Shown here one piece after another: positions 8,428-20,550 of a stretch of 64,000 bases of DNA. Location of the stretch: contig NZ_JADIKC010000007.1 in assembly GCF_016905005.1 (NCBI RefSeq), forward strand, positions 335,718-399,717, read 5' to 3'. How positions within the stretch are numbered: the stretch's first letter is position 1; each line of letters opens with the position of its first letter. This DNA is from Dyella kyungheensis. Its GTDB lineage: Bacteria; Pseudomonadota; Gammaproteobacteria; Xanthomonadales; Rhodanobacteraceae. The position numbers and the translations under genes were made by a program. The notes under the pieces are model-generated. The model worked only from the letters and a program-made list of their open reading frames with translations. It was not told the DNA's origin and did no database searches.

Positions 8428-8736
8428 CGAAGGACAATTCCACGAGGCAACGCACACTTTTTTGAGAACGCACGCTGCCTTCAGGTCATCTAAGGGAATG
8501 GTGCCGACATCCGATCGGCCCGGCGCCGTCACGCACCATCTCGCCCAGGTGGACACCTATCTCGCCCATCCCTGACAGACGATGCCAACCCTGCTTGTTA
8601 GGGTCAGTCAGTCATTTGCGCTGCCGTGTTGCGCGACTTCGCGAATGATCATGGCTACCAAGTCATGAGGCGCGGGCCGTGAGTGCTTGCAACACCCACG
8701 ACCCGCTAACCATCACCAACTGACTGAGAGTTGATC

Positions 8737-9081
8737 ATGGCTATCCGCGATCATACGGGACGCATTCGCTCGTCCGTTCCCCCCGACGACACCCTCACTC
8801 CTCCGCCCGGCGACCCGTCAACTACGGCGGCGGCATGGCCCGAAACCCTGCGTCACGGCACTCGCGGCGACATCGCCCTGGCGGTGCTCGCTCTCACGCG
8901 CCTGCGTGTCGACAGCGAGCAGTGCCGTCACGCGCAGGCGCGGGGATTCCCCGGCAGACCGCTGCCATGGCCGCTTCCCATGGCCGTCTCGGCCAGCCTG
9001 GGCACGGCGATCCACTGCCTCCAGCAGTACGCCCGCCTGCTCGGTGACGAGCCTCGAGTGAACACCACACGCCTCCGATGA
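8737..9081 (+). CDS. small hypothetical protein
   Basis: The 114-residue ORF begins at ATG 8737, preceded by gagag. Residues ~1-35 are Pro/Thr/Asp-rich; residues ~40-105 could form two helices (GDIALAVLALTRLRVDSEQC and AVSASLGTAIHCLQQYARLL). I do not recognise it and see no partner gene. Its GC content is high like the core genome, unlike the IS-containing region before it. Whether it is expressed is uncertain. Confidence 0.45.
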   Translation: MAIRDHTGRIRSSVPPDDTLTPPPGDPSTTAAAWPETLRHGTRGDIALAVLALTRLRVDSEQCRHAQARGFPGRPLPWPLPMAVSASLGTAIHCLQQYARLLGDEPRVNTTRLR

Positions 9082-9455
9082 TCGCCGTTACGGCGCATCG
9101 GCTGGCAGAGCGATGCGCCTCTTTCGGGCAATCACCGACGAAGCTGCCAAGCATTCACTGACACGGAGCGCTGTAAGCGCTGAGCCGCTGCGCGGCCGTG
9201 TCCGACAGGGAGAACAGTTGCAGAAGTTGTCCTTGACACCCGTTTCCGATCCGGGGTTTCACACGTCCTACTTTCCAAGAAATCCCTCGGCAACAACGTC
9301 GCTATCCACCAACGTCGCCGTCAATATCTTTCTCATCGATTTTCCGTGTATCGAACTAAAAAGCTCGAATCGAGTACCAAACTGTCGAAAAAGAAAAAGC
9401 CCTCGAAATGAGGGCTTTTCCTGTTCTTACTCTACGTTCCGTAGAGATATGTTTC
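9082..9455. other. intergenic region between the small ORF and ssb
   Basis: No gene is supported. It contains another variant of the 16-base motif (aagttgtccttgacacc, 9224-9240) and the ssb terminator at 9395-9419. Confidence 0.6.
9391..9419 (-). terminator. intrinsic terminator of ssb
   Basis: A 9-bp stem (aaaagccct at 9395-9403 with agggctttt at 9411-9419) has a 7-base loop. Read on the minus strand it is followed by a run of T with one interruption. It lies 36 bases past the ssb stop. Confidence 0.85.
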
Positions 9456-10004
9456 TTAGAACGGAATATCGTCGTCGTCGAAGCTGTTGTTCTGTGCCGG
9501 GGGCGCGGACTGGCGCTGCGGCTGGTTGCCGTAGTTGTCGCCGCCGCCGCGGGATTGGCCGCCACCGTAGTTGCCGCCGCCCTGGCGCTGCTGACCGCCG
9601 CCACCACCACCGCCCTGCGAGCGCTGGAAGTTGCCGCCGCCGCTGCCGGCTGCGCCGCCGCCTTCCGTGCCGCCGCCGAGCATCTGCATCTCAGCCGCGA
9701 TGATGTCGGTGCTGAAACGCTCGACGCCGTCCTTGTCGGTGTACTTGTCGGTGCGCAGCGAGCCTTCGATATACACCTGGCGACCCTTCTTCAGGTATTC
9801 GCCGGCAATTTCAGCGAGGCGGCCGAACAGCTTCACGCGATGCCACTCGGTGCGTTCCTGCTTTTCGCCGCTCTGCTTGTCGGTCCAGTTCTCGGAGGTC
9901 GCGATGCGGATGCTGGTAATGGCGGTGCCATTGCCGGTGTAGCGGGTTTCCGGATCGGCGCCGAGGTTGCCGACGATGATGACTTTGTTGATGCCACGTG
10001 CCAT
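9456..10004 (-). CDS. ssb: single-stranded DNA-binding protein
   Basis: The 182-residue SSB starts at [15 protein letters not shown], a hallmark of the family; an earlier in-frame start (10055) would add an atypical leader. Residues ~1-110 form the OB fold, including [18 protein letters not shown] and [15 protein letters not shown]. Residues ~115-172 are a Gly/Gln-rich disordered linker with long Gly runs. The acidic tip DDDDIPF is the conserved tail that recruits replication and repair partners. It coats single-stranded DNA as a tetramer. It is monocistronic with its own terminator. Confidence 0.97.
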   Translation of the reverse strand: MARGINKVIIVGNLGADPETRYTGNGTAITSIRIATSENWTDKQSGEKQERTEWHRVKLFGRLAEIAGEYLKKGRQVYIEGSLRTDKYTDKDGVERFSTDIIAAEMQMLGGGTEGGGAAGSGGGNFQRSQGGGGGGGQQRQGGGNYGGGQSRGGGDNYGNQPQRQSAPPAQNNSFDDDDIPF

Positions 10005-10238
10005 GGGTTTGGATGTCCTCTGTGAGCCGGCGCTGCGTTCTTGGGCAATCAGCACCGGGATGTTGGTCCGGCGGCCATCATAACCGTGCCCCGGGCGGGG
10101 ACAACAGAATTGACGTGTGCCGGGGAACCGTGAATCTAGCCAGCCCTCGCCCTGCCCCGGTGTCCGGGGTGGACGAAAAAAGGTCCGGGAATCAGACCAC
10201 TAAACCCTCTCACGGGCTGAGACACGCGCCCTGGCGGC

Positions 10239-10931
10239 TCAGCTGCCGCTGATGAAGCGGTAACCCACCCCCGGCTCGGTCTTGAGCCAGCGGGGCGTGG
10301 TAGGGTCGTCGCCCAGCTTCTGGCGCAGTTTGCCGACCACGATGCGCAGGTAGTGGCTGTCGTGGGTATGGGTGGCGCCCCAGATCTCGCGCAGCAGTTG
10401 CTGCTGGGTCACCACACGGCCGGCGTGGCGCAGCAGCAGCGCGAGCACGGCGTATTCCTTGCGCGTCAGTGAGAGCGGCTCGCCCTCCAGCCACACTTCG
10501 CGGCGGCCCAGGTCGATGGCGAGCCGGCCGTCGTCGTAGCGCTGCATCGCCTCGGGCTCGCCTTGCCGGCCACGCATCAGGGCACGCAGGCGTGCCATCA
10601 GCTCCTGGATGCCGAACGGCTTGGTCACGTAGTCGTTGGCGCCAGCGTCCAGCGCCTTCACCTTCTCGCTTTCCGCATCGCGCACGGAAAGCATGATCAC
10701 CGGCACCTGCGTCCACTGGCGCAACTCGGCCAGCACTTCGTGCCCTTCGCGATCGGGCAGGCCGATGTCGAGGATCACCAGATCGGGCGAGCGGGTGGCT
10801 GCCAGCGCCAGACCATCCGCCGCATTCGCCGCGAGCAACACCTCATAGCCCTCGGCACGCAGGCCGATATCGAGGAATTTGCGGATCTGTGCCTCGTCGT
10901 CGATGACCAGGACACGCGGTGCTGAGGTCAT
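10239..10931 (-). CDS. kdpE: KdpE response regulator
   Basis: The 230-residue OmpR/PhoB-type regulator has a receiver domain with phospho-acceptor Asp at about residue 55 (VILDIGLPD), acidic pair DDE at the N-terminus and conserved Lys in VTKPFG. A C-terminal winged helix carries LTRKEYAVLALLLRHAGRVV and the GVGYRF wing. It overlaps kdpD by 4 bases and is its cognate partner. Known role: activates kdp transcription under K+ limitation. It closes the operon. Confidence 0.96.
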   Translation of the reverse strand: MTSAPRVLVIDDEAQIRKFLDIGLRAEGYEVLLAANAADGLALAATRSPDLVILDIGLPDREGHEVLAELRQWTQVPVIMLSVRDAESEKVKALDAGANDYVTKPFGIQELMARLRALMRGRQGEPEAMQRYDDGRLAIDLGRREVWLEGEPLSLTRKEYAVLALLLRHAGRVVTQQQLLREIWGATHTHDSHYLRIVVGKLRQKLGDDPTTPRWLKTEPGVGYRFISGS

Positions 10932-13594
10932 GCGTGGTTGCTAGGCGGCGCCGGCAGCGGCAAGGTAATGCGAATGGTGGTGCCAATGCCGTCGCCCGGC
11001 AAGGCCTCCACGCTGCCGCCGTGCGCGCCGATCATGCCGCGGCAGATGGCCAAGCCCAGCCCGGTGCCCTGCGGCGCACGGTCGCCGCGCGAGACGGAAT
11101 AGAACATGTCGAAGATGCGGGCACGCTCGTCCTCGGGAATGCCCGGACCGCGATCGATCACGTCGATCTGGATCTGCTCGCCCTTGGGGCGCACGACCAC
11201 GCGTACCGCCTGGCCCGGCGGCGAGAAGCGCGCGGCGTTTTCCAGGATGTTGAACAAGGCCTGCTCGATCAGTGCGGGATGCACATAGAGCAGCAAGGTC
11301 TGTGGCGGCAGCTCGATGTCGACCTTGAGATCGGGGAACAGCTTGCGCAGGCGGGTGGTGGCAGCCGCAACGATTTCGGCGGCGTCGGTCCAGTCACGGT
11401 TGAGCTTGAGCGTGCCGTGGCCCAGGCGGGTCATGTCGAGCAGGTTCTGGATATAGCGGTCCAGGCGCTGACCTTCGCCAAGAATCGCTTCCAGCAATTC
11501 CTGGCGTTCGTTGGGCGGCAACTGGTCGCCGTAGCTCGACAGGGTGCCGGCGGAGCCGATCATCGAGGCGAGCGGCGAACGCAGGTCGTGCGATACCGAC
11601 GACAGCAGCGCGTTGCGCAAACGCTCGGTCTCGCCCTGCACGCGCGCGCCTTCCAGTTCCTCGGCCAGCCGCGCACGCTGCAGCGCCTGGCCGATGTCCT
11701 GCACCATGGTCAGCGCGAGGCTGCGTTCATCCGTGGCAGGCTCGCCCTGCCCCGAAGGAAAACGCAGCGCCGCGACGCCCAGATGGTTCTCGTCGCTGCC
11801 GAGCGGAAGCACCCAGCACGGCGCGGCGTTGAGCGTATCGGTGAAGCGGCCCGCCTGTTCGGCGTGCTTTTCACTCCACTCGGCAGCACCCAGATCCTGC
11901 GAGGTCAGATCGAAATCGCGCGGCGACGAGGCGACCACGCGCAGCACCTGGCTCGCATCGCGCGCCAGCACCGCCACCTCGCAACGCATGGCATGCGCGA
12001 GAGCCGCCGCACCCACCCGGCGAATGCCTTCGGCATCCGTGCTCGTGGACAACCGCTGCCCCAGCGCGAGCAAGGCGCGTGCCTGCGCGTGCGCCATGCG
12101 CAGGGATTCCACCTGGGTCGCCAGCTTGGTGGCCAGCCGGCTCGCCACCAGCGCCGCGACCAGGAACAGGCTCACCGCCAACACGTCGTCGAAGTTGGCG
12201 ATCATCAAGGTGTAGCGCGGCGGCGCAAAGAAGAAGTTGTAGCCGATGAAGCACAACAACGCCGTATAGACGGCCACCGCCATGCGCGTTCTCACCGCCA
12301 CCACCAGCACGGCGGTGAGGAAAATCAGCGAGAGATTGGCGACGGACAGGTAACGGTCGGCGATGAACGACAAACCGAACGCCACCAGCGTGGCCAGCGT
12401 CGCGTAGATGTATTCGCCACGGCGCCCGGTGCCTCCCGGCATGCGCAGGCGCAGACGCGATTTGGCGCGCTCCGCGGGCGTGGCGATGATGGTGAGTTCC
12501 AGGTGCGCACCGCGACGCAACAGCAGCTGGGTCAACGAACGGCCCAGCATGCGCGCCAGCGGTCGTTCGCGCGTGCGGCCGAGGATGATCTGGCCGATGC
12601 CTTCGCGATCCGCATGCGCGATGAGTTCGTCCGCAATCGCATGGCCGCGCAGTATCACCGTATCGCCGCCGAGGCGGCGCGCGAGGCGCATGGCCGCGTC
12701 CAGCCGCTCGCTGCGCGACTTCTCCAACGCCACGCCGGTGTCGACGAATGCCACACTCCACGGTGCACCGCGCCGTTCCGCGATGCGCCGTGCAATGCGC
12801 ACGAGGTATTCGCTCTGCGAATGACCGTCGATGGCGGCGAGCACGCGACGCCGCACTGGCATGGCGCCACCACGCGCGAGCATGTGCTCGCGCAGGTCGC
12901 TGTCCACGTGACCAGCCACCGTATCCACGGCCAGCTCGCGCAAGGCGACGAGGTTGGTGGGCGAGAAGAATGCATCGAGCGCAGCGGTCGCAGTCTCGGG
13001 GACGTAGACCTTGCCCTGCTTCAGGCGCTGGATCAGTTCGCGGGGCGGCAGGTCCACCAGCACGATGTCGCGGGCACGATCGAGGAAGGCATCCGGCACC
13101 GTTTCGCGCACGGTGACGTTGGTGATGCGCCGCACCTGGTCGTTGAGGCTTTCCAGATGCTGCACGTTGAGTGCGGTATAGACCTCGATACCCGCTTCGA
13201 GCAGTTCGGCGATATCCTGCCAGCGCCGCTCGTGGCGACCGCCCGGCAGATTGGTATGCGCCAGTTCGTCGACCAGGATGATATCGGGACGGCGCGCCAG
13301 CGCCGCATCGAGATCGAATTCGGTGAAGTCGCGTCCCTTGTAGTTCACCGCACGCCGCGGCAACTGCTCGAGCCCGTCGAGCAGCGCGGCCGTCTCCTGC
13401 CGCCCATGCGTCTCCACCAACCCCACCACCACGTCGATACCTTGCCGCTTCAGCTCCCGCGCTGCCGAGAGCATGGCGAAGGTCTTGCCCACGCCCGGCG
13501 CCGCGCCGAGGAAAATCTTCAGGCGACGCGTGCGCTCTTCCTGCATCGAATCGAGCAAGGCATCGGCACGTGCTTCGCGGGTGGGTTCGGACAT
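10928..13594 (-). CDS. kdpD: KdpD sensor histidine kinase
   Basis: The 888-residue protein starts at MSEPTREAR. The N-terminal KdpD domain has a Walker A GAAPGVGKT (about 30-38) and an LVDELAHTN segment. A USP-like domain is at about 235-365, four membrane helices at about 385-490, then a GAF-like region, the HisKA box SSVSHDLRSPLASM near residue 660 and an HATPase with NILENAARFSPPG and GTGLGLAI. It is the full-length K+/turgor-sensing kinase that phosphorylates KdpE. A REP pair separates it from kdpC by about 175 bases, so its expression may be uncoupled from the transporter genes. Confidence 0.96.
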   Translation of the reverse strand: MSEPTREARADALLDSMQEERTRRLKIFLGAAPGVGKTFAMLSAARELKRQGIDVVVGLVETHGRQETAALLDGLEQLPRRAVNYKGRDFTEFDLDAALARRPDIILVDELAHTNLPGGRHERRWQDIAELLEAGIEVYTALNVQHLESLNDQVRRITNVTVRETVPDAFLDRARDIVLVDLPPRELIQRLKQGKVYVPETATAALDAFFSPTNLVALRELAVDTVAGHVDSDLREHMLARGGAMPVRRRVLAAIDGHSQSEYLVRIARRIAERRGAPWSVAFVDTGVALEKSRSERLDAAMRLARRLGGDTVILRGHAIADELIAHADREGIGQIILGRTRERPLARMLGRSLTQLLLRRGAHLELTIIATPAERAKSRLRLRMPGGTGRRGEYIYATLATLVAFGLSFIADRYLSVANLSLIFLTAVLVVAVRTRMAVAVYTALLCFIGYNFFFAPPRYTLMIANFDDVLAVSLFLVAALVASRLATKLATQVESLRMAHAQARALLALGQRLSTSTDAEGIRRVGAAALAHAMRCEVAVLARDASQVLRVVASSPRDFDLTSQDLGAAEWSEKHAEQAGRFTDTLNAAPCWVLPLGSDENHLGVAALRFPSGQGEPATDERSLALTMVQDIGQALQRARLAEELEGARVQGETERLRNALLSSVSHDLRSPLASMIGSAGTLSSYGDQLPPNERQELLEAILGEGQRLDRYIQNLLDMTRLGHGTLKLNRDWTDAAEIVAAATTRLRKLFPDLKVDIELPPQTLLLYVHPALIEQALFNILENAARFSPPGQAVRVVVRPKGEQIQIDVIDRGPGIPEDERARIFDMFYSVSRGDRAPQGTGLGLAICRGMIGAHGGSVEALPGDGIGTTIRITLPLPAPPSNHA

Positions 13595-13672
13595 GGGGTG
13601 CCGTTGGGAAGGGGATGGAATAAGGGTAGGACTTAGACCCCTACGCGGATAGTGCACAGGAATGAGGAACTA

Positions 13673-13756
13673 CTGTGGGAGCGCACCCTGTGCGCGACAA
13701 ACCGACGGAGCGATACATCCCAACGTGGCCGTCGCGCACAGGGTGCGCTCCCACAG
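13673..13756. repeat. REP-type palindrome pair (copy 1) between kdpC and kdpD
   Basis: ctgtgggagcgcaccctg... (13673-13698) and its exact reverse complement (13731-13756) form 26-base arms around a 32-base spacer. Each arm also contains an internal palindrome (gcgcaccctgtgcgc), as in bacterial REP elements. The RNA would fold strongly and may terminate or stabilise transcripts. Confidence 0.92.
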
Positions 13757-13769
13757 ACCAACCCGAGCC

Positions 13770-14339
13770 TTACCGGCCATCCAACGCCAGGTTGAGCTTG
13801 AGCACATTCACGCGCGGCTCGCCCAGCATGCCGAACTGCCGCCCGGTCGTCGCCATGCTCACCATCGCCTGCACCTGCGACTCGCTCAAACCCCGCGCCT
13901 TCGCCACCCGGCCCACCTGATAGGCCGCAGCCGCCGGCGAAATCTCCGGATCGAGTCCGCTGCCCGACGCTGTCACCAGGTCCACGGGCACCGGCGAGGT
14001 ATTGCCCGGGTCCGCCGCATGCAGCGCATCGATGCGCTGCTTCACCGCATCGGTGAGCGCCGGATTGGTCGGGCCCAGGTTCGAGCCCGACGACGATGCG
14101 GCGTTGTTGGGCTGAGGCGCAGTCGCCGAAGGACGACCCCAGAAGTACTTGGGGTCGTCGAACGATTGGCCGATCAGCGTGGAGCCGATCGGTTTGCCAT
14201 CCTTGGCGATCAGGCTTCCGTTTGCCTGCGAAGGAAACAACACCTGCGCTACACCCGTGACGACCAGCGGATACGCCACACCGGTGATCACGGTCATCAA
14301 AAGCAGCATCACGACGGCGCTGCGAATCAGCTTGCCCAT
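13770..14339 (-). CDS. kdpC: KdpC subunit of K+-transporting ATPase
   Basis: The 189-residue protein starts at [15 protein letters not shown] with one N-terminal membrane helix, then the periplasmic KdpC domain: [27 protein letters not shown], a variable Pro/Ser linker, then [17 protein letters not shown] and the C-terminal LNLALDGR. Codons upstream of 14339 in the same frame overlap the porin gene and are Arg-rich shadow. KdpC assists K+ binding in the KdpFABC pump. It directly follows the porin gene with a 10-base gap. Confidence 0.96.
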   Translation of the reverse strand: MGKLIRSAVVMLLLMTVITGVAYPLVVTGVAQVLFPSQANGSLIAKDGKPIGSTLIGQSFDDPKYFWGRPSATAPQPNNAASSSGSNLGPTNPALTDAVKQRIDALHAADPGNTSPVPVDLVTASGSGLDPEISPAAAAYQVGRVAKARGLSESQVQAMVSMATTGRQFGMLGEPRVNVLKLNLALDGR

Positions 14340-14349
14340 GGGTTTCACC

Positions 14350-15843
14350 TCAGTAGTGGAGAATCGCATCAACCAGCGCAATCGCCTGGTAGTTCTTCTT
14401 GCCGGCGTTGTACGCATTCACGTCGTAGGAGTGCTCGTAACGGATCTCAGGACGGATCTCGAGATCGGACGACACCCAGTGCGTCAAGCCCAGCGTGTGG
14501 CTGCTGTACTTGGTGGCGTAGCCGGTGCGCTGGCCCTTCTGGTCGTTGTAGAACTCGTTGCGGAACGAAATCATGTTGCTCGAGTTCAACTCGAAGTTCA
14601 GGTAGTTCACCACGCCGTACTCGCCCGCCTTGCCCGGATACGGCGAGGACGCCACCACGTTCGGATCGCCATCCGGCCCGAAGCCCGGGATATTGCGGCC
14701 GTACATGTAGTAGGCCTCGGTCTGCATGTGCACGCTCGTGCTGAAGCGGTGGCCCCAGGTCATCACGTACATCTGCACGTTGTTGTAGTTGTAGTCCGAG
14801 GTATTCCAGTTGTTGATGCAGGGGTAGAGCATGTCGTTGTTGTCTTTCGACACCCAGCGCACGCAGGCCTGCAGCGAGGGACGCGCGGCATGGTTCCACG
14901 GAGCCGTGTCGTTGCTGGCGTTCACGCCGAGCTGAAGCGTCCACTGCTGGCTGAGCTTGGTGGTGGTCATGATGCCGGTCTGCGTATACGGGTCGACCGT
15001 GTAGAGGATCGAATGCGTCACCAGGTAGTTCTGCGGCGAGAACTGCGCTTCGATATCCGGCAGCGACAGGTAGCGGCCGACACGGATCACCATGCCCTCG
15101 GCCACCGACGGCAGATAGAGGTCGTAGTAGAACAGCATCGGATCGACGCCGTAGACCTTGCCCGGCAGCGGACCGTTCGAATTGGGATGGTTCAACAGCT
15201 GGTTGCTGAAGACGCCCTTGGTCACGGTGTAGTGATAGTCGTAGCCGTACAGCGTGGAGATGTTGAAACCCCAATCCACGTGGTCGGTCTGGACGGTGTC
15301 TTCGACGCGGGTGATGTTGAAGACGAACTGGTCGAACTCGACGCGATTGGGACGCGTCGCATACGACAGCGGATAGTTGGTGAAGCTGGACGAGCTCACG
15401 TTGGCGGACGGATTGATCCAGCCGTTGACCTCGATGCGGTTGCGCTTCATCCAGCTGCCGAGCTTGGTGCACGACAACGCCTTCTGCAGCGGGTACTGGC
15501 CATAGGCCACCGGCACGCCGATCGGTGCGGCGACGCCGCCGAGCTGCCACTCGCCGTTGGGGAACGGCGGGGAATCGAGCGGTGCATCCATGGCGCGACG
15601 CGGTGCGGCCGGCGCATTCGGATCGGCCGGCTGCGCGTCCTCGCGATAGGCCGCGCCAAGACGGGAGAAAAAGCCCTGCGAGCAGTCGTCGCTGGCGGCC
15701 GTCGGCGCACTGGCCGAGCCGTCATCGAGACCCGCTGCCGGCATCACCTCGGTACCGGCGACCGAGGCCGCCGAGGCCGCTGCTTCGCCCGCGGGGGCGA
15801 GCGCCAACAACAGTGCAAACGAAAGAACTTTCTTGGACATCAT
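14350..15843 (-). CDS. OmpL-like beta-barrel porin (BBP2 type) inside the kdp operon
   Basis: The 497-residue protein starts MMSKK with a signal peptide and an Ala-rich cleavage region near residue 24. After a low-complexity stretch, a barrel of alternating aromatic strands follows (for example [20 protein letters not shown], then [15 protein letters not shown]), ending with an aromatic residue after [12 protein letters not shown], as outer-membrane barrels do. The overall pattern matches the putative beta-barrel porin-2 family. Its position between kdpB and kdpC suggests it lets K+ or another solute cross the outer membrane when the pump is induced; that is inference. Confidence 0.85.
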   Translation of the reverse strand: MMSKKVLSFALLLALAPAGEAAASAASVAGTEVMPAAGLDDGSASAPTAASDDCSQGFFSRLGAAYREDAQPADPNAPAAPRRAMDAPLDSPPFPNGEWQLGGVAAPIGVPVAYGQYPLQKALSCTKLGSWMKRNRIEVNGWINPSANVSSSSFTNYPLSYATRPNRVEFDQFVFNITRVEDTVQTDHVDWGFNISTLYGYDYHYTVTKGVFSNQLLNHPNSNGPLPGKVYGVDPMLFYYDLYLPSVAEGMVIRVGRYLSLPDIEAQFSPQNYLVTHSILYTVDPYTQTGIMTTTKLSQQWTLQLGVNASNDTAPWNHAARPSLQACVRWVSKDNNDMLYPCINNWNTSDYNYNNVQMYVMTWGHRFSTSVHMQTEAYYMYGRNIPGFGPDGDPNVVASSPYPGKAGEYGVVNYLNFELNSSNMISFRNEFYNDQKGQRTGYATKYSSHTLGLTHWVSSDLEIRPEIRYEHSYDVNAYNAGKKNYQAIALVDAILHY

Positions 15844-15923
15844 GGGTGTTCCTGCAATCGGCTCGTGGGGAGCCGTCCTCTGTTTGGGTGTGAGTTCGCG
15901 GTCCGCTGCCTTGCGGCCGCGCG

Positions 15924-16124
15924 TCAGATGCCGGCGTAGCCGCCCAGCACGTATTCGTCTTGCTCGCTGTTCGGTGCCTGGGTCTCGCGCGGTTGTACGC
16001 GCGGGCGGCCCTGCACCGGCAGTGCGATCACCACATCGCAGGCGGAGTCGTCCGACGAAAGACGAAGCTCCATGTCCGGGTGGGTGTCGTCGGGCAGCGA
16101 AACGGAAAGCTTGAGTACTTGCAT
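15924..16124 (-). CDS. 66-residue small protein in the kdp operon
   Basis: This ORF begins MQVLKLSVSLPDDTHPDMEL after an acggag site 8-9 bases upstream. It fills the gap between kdpB and the porin with no room for another gene. It is acidic, has one Cys and ends EQDEYVLGGYAGI. No membrane segment or signal peptide is seen. I do not recognise a family. Good ribosome-binding site and operon position argue that it is real. Confidence 0.6.
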   Translation of the reverse strand: MQVLKLSVSLPDDTHPDMELRLSSDDSACDVVIALPVQGRPRVQPRETQAPNSEQDEYVLGGYAGI

Positions 16125-16170
16125 GGCAAAGACTCCGTAGATTCCAGTAGTGCGTCAGTAGCGGAAGGAC

Positions 16171-18252
<2,082 letters not shown>

Positions 18253-18276
18253 GGATAAGCTTCCTTCGGGCGCTAC

Positions 18277-20079
18277 TCAGCGCACCGACATCAGGAATTC
18301 GGCGATCGGACCCAGCGCAAGCGCAGGCAGGAAGGTGAGCGCACCCACCACGACCACTACACAGGCAAGCAGGGTGATGAACAGCGGGGTATGCGTAGGC
18401 AGCGTGCCGGCCGACGGCGGCACGTGCCGCTTGGCAGCCAGCGAACCGGCCATGGCGAGCATGGCGATGGCCAGCAGGAAGCGCGACAGATACATGCACA
18501 CGCCCAGCAGCACGTTCCAGAACGGCGTGTTGGCAGAAAGGCCACCAAACGCACTGCCGTTGTTGTTCGCCGCCGACGACACGGCATACAACACTTCGCT
18601 GAAGCCGTGCGCACCGGGGTTGGCCACGCCGGCCACACCGGCTGGCGTCATCACCGCAATGGCCGTGCAGATCACCACCAGTGCGCAAGGCACCAGCACG
18701 GCGAGACTGGCCATCTTCATCTCGTGCGCTTCGATCTTCTTGCCCAGGTATTCCGGCGTGCGGCCCACCATCAGTCCGGCGATGAACACCGCGACGACCG
18801 CGAACGCGAGCATGCCGTACAGACCCGAACCCACGCCGCCGAAGATCACTTCACCCAGCTGCATCAGCCACATGGGCACCAGTCCGCCGAGCGGCGTGAG
18901 CGAATCGTGCATCGCATTCACTGCGCCGCACGAGGCCGCCGTGGTCACCGTGGCGAACAAGCCGCTGGCGGCGATGCCGAAGCGCGTTTCCTTGCCTTCC
19001 ATATTGCCGCCGGCCTGCAGCGCGGAGGCTTGCTGGTCGACCGCCAGTCCGTGCAGCGCCGGATTGCCTGCCTGTTCGGCGGCGATGGCACCCAGCGCGA
19101 GAGGAATAAAAATCAGCAGCATGGTGGCGAGGATCGCCCAGCCCTGGCGGCGGTCGCCGACCATGCTGCCAAAGGTGTAGCAAAGACCTCCCGGAATCAA
19201 AAAGATCGCCAGCATCTCGATGAAGTTGCTGAATGGCGTGGGGTTCTCGTACGGGTGTGCGGAGTTCGCGTTGAAGAAGCCGCCACCATTGGTACCCAGC
19301 TGCTTGATCGCGATCTGCGAGGCGGCCGGGCCCATCGGCAAGGTCTGCGTGGTCACCGTGGTCTGCTTGGTCACGTCCTTGCCCGACGCATCCTTCACGG
19401 TATTGCCGGCCGCATCCTTCACCGTCTCCACCGCCGTGGTGTGCTGCACCAGCGGCACATCGACGTAGGCCTTGAAGTTCTGCACCACGCCCTGCGAAGA
19501 CAGCAGCAGCGCGATCACCAACGAGAACGGCAGCAACACGTAGAGCGTGCTGCGCGTCATGTCGACCCAGAAGTTGCCCACGCTGTCGGTGCTGCGGCGA
19601 GTGAAGCCGCGCACCACCGCCAGCAGCACGGCAATACCGGTGGCCGCCGAGAGGAAGTTCTGCACGGCCAGCCCAAGCATCTGGGTCAGATAGCTCATGG
19701 CGCTTTCGCCGCCGTACGCCTGCCAGTTGGTATTGCTGGCGAAGCTGATCGCGGTGTTCATCGCCAGATCCGGCGACAGCGCATCGAAATGCTGGGGGTT
19801 CAGCGGCAGCCACTGCTGCACGCGCTGCAACGCATACACGGCGAACAAGCCGAGCATGTTGAACACCAGCATGGCGATGGCGTAACGGCGCCAGCCCATC
19901 TGTTCATCGCTGCGTACGCCGGCGAGGCGGTACAGCCCGCGCTCCAGCTTGCCGCCCACGCGATTGACGCCGTTGGGCGTATCGGAAAACGCCATGGCCA
20001 TGTATGCGCCGACCGGCTTCACCAGCACGAGCAGCACGCCGAGGAAGAGCACGACCTGGAAGATATCGAAGGTGGTCAT
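18277..20079 (-). CDS. kdpA: KdpA, K+-translocating subunit
   Basis: The 600-residue membrane protein starts at MTTFDIFQ; its ATG overlaps the kdpF stop as ATGA. Selectivity-filter loops typical of KdpA are present: [52 protein letters not shown] and [12 protein letters not shown]. About ten membrane helices can be read. One loop between the first and second filter repeats carries a Lys/Asp/Val-rich insertion ([18 protein letters not shown]). It forms the K+ path of KdpFABC. Confidence 0.98.
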   Translation of the reverse strand: MTTFDIFQVVLFLGVLLVLVKPVGAYMAMAFSDTPNGVNRVGGKLERGLYRLAGVRSDEQMGWRRYAIAMLVFNMLGLFAVYALQRVQQWLPLNPQHFDALSPDLAMNTAISFASNTNWQAYGGESAMSYLTQMLGLAVQNFLSAATGIAVLLAVVRGFTRRSTDSVGNFWVDMTRSTLYVLLPFSLVIALLLSSQGVVQNFKAYVDVPLVQHTTAVETVKDAAGNTVKDASGKDVTKQTTVTTQTLPMGPAASQIAIKQLGTNGGGFFNANSAHPYENPTPFSNFIEMLAIFLIPGGLCYTFGSMVGDRRQGWAILATMLLIFIPLALGAIAAEQAGNPALHGLAVDQQASALQAGGNMEGKETRFGIAASGLFATVTTAASCGAVNAMHDSLTPLGGLVPMWLMQLGEVIFGGVGSGLYGMLAFAVVAVFIAGLMVGRTPEYLGKKIEAHEMKMASLAVLVPCALVVICTAIAVMTPAGVAGVANPGAHGFSEVLYAVSSAANNNGSAFGGLSANTPFWNVLLGVCMYLSRFLLAIAMLAMAGSLAAKRHVPPSAGTLPTHTPLFITLLACVVVVVGALTFLPALALGPIAEFLMSVR

Positions 20080-20168
20080 TCGAACCACTCCGGCTTGAGC
20101 AGGGCCACGCACAGGTAGCCCGTCAAGGCCACCGCGATCACGGCAGCCACGAGGTAGATGAAGTTCAT
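20076..20168 (-). CDS. kdpF: KdpF small membrane subunit
   Basis: A 30-residue peptide starts [18 protein letters not shown] and ends LLKPEWFE, the well-known KdpF pattern with its conserved C-terminal KPE.F. Its TGA overlaps the kdpA ATG. A gggagatcc site precedes the start. KdpF stabilises the KdpABC complex. Confidence 0.93.
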   Translation of the reverse strand: MNFIYLVAAVIAVALTGYLCVALLKPEWFE

Positions 20169-20231
20169 GGTGGATCTCCCGCAGGAAAAGCGCGCGCCGG
20201 TGGCGTCACCGCGCGTAGCGATGATTGGCGA

Positions 20232-20324
20232 TCAGGGACGGCGGCCGAGACGGTCGCAGATCAGCAGAAAGCCGAGCGCCGCCGCAAACAGCACGATCGA
20301 GAAAAGCAGATATAGGGCGTCCAT
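20232..20324 (-). CDS. 30-residue small membrane protein leading the kdp operon
   Basis: The ORF starts MDALYLLFSIVLFAAALGFL and ends LICDRLGRRP: one membrane helix and a basic tail. It is 63 bases upstream of kdpF on the same strand, the first reading frame of the operon. Similar single-helix ORFs with a C-[DE]-R-L end precede kdp genes in other proteobacteria from memory; the function is unknown. Size makes it easy to miss in annotation. Confidence 0.65.
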   Translation of the reverse strand: MDALYLLFSIVLFAAALGFLLICDRLGRRP

Positions 20325-20408
20325 CGAAGTCCGACTCACCGTCTTGGTTAACGGTGCAAATTGTCGGCAGCGGTGCATAAGAAAGGGGTAGCGAATTCAC
20401 CCGGCCGC

Positions 20409-20430
20409 GTATAGAAACCGTAAAGATTTG
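20409..20430 (-). promoter_or_regulatory. candidate KdpE-binding site upstream of kdp
   Basis: Read on the minus strand, caaatctttacggtttctat followed by ac resembles the T-rich TTTATAC/TTTACA arrangement of the Escherichia coli kdp operator. It lies about 85-105 bases upstream of the first kdp ORF. The match is loose. Confidence 0.3.
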
Positions 20431-20451
20431 CCCCGGCGACCCACCGGAACC

Positions 20452-20534
20452 TTGTGGGAGCGCACTTGTGCGCGACGGACGCGCCGCGCCGATACCACTG
20501 GGTTGGCCTGTCGCGGACAAGTCCGCTCCCACAA
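20452..20534. repeat. REP-type palindrome pair (copy 2)
   Basis: ttgtgggagcgcacttgtgc... (20452-20476) is opposed by gtcgcggacaagtccgctcc... (20510-20534). The internal stem has drifted between the two arms (gcgcacttgtgcgc against gcggacaagtccgc), yet each arm keeps its own palindrome, a sign of compensatory change. It lies between the kdp promoter region and the end of the DedA gene. Confidence 0.88.
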
Positions 20535-20550
20535 AAAACCAGGGCTTGGA

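Noticed and set aside
10919-13636. 905-codon open frame on the plus strand opposite kdpD
   Set aside because: It mirrors kdpD codon for codon in a GC-rich genome and its product is His/Arg/Gln-rich without domains; it is a shadow.
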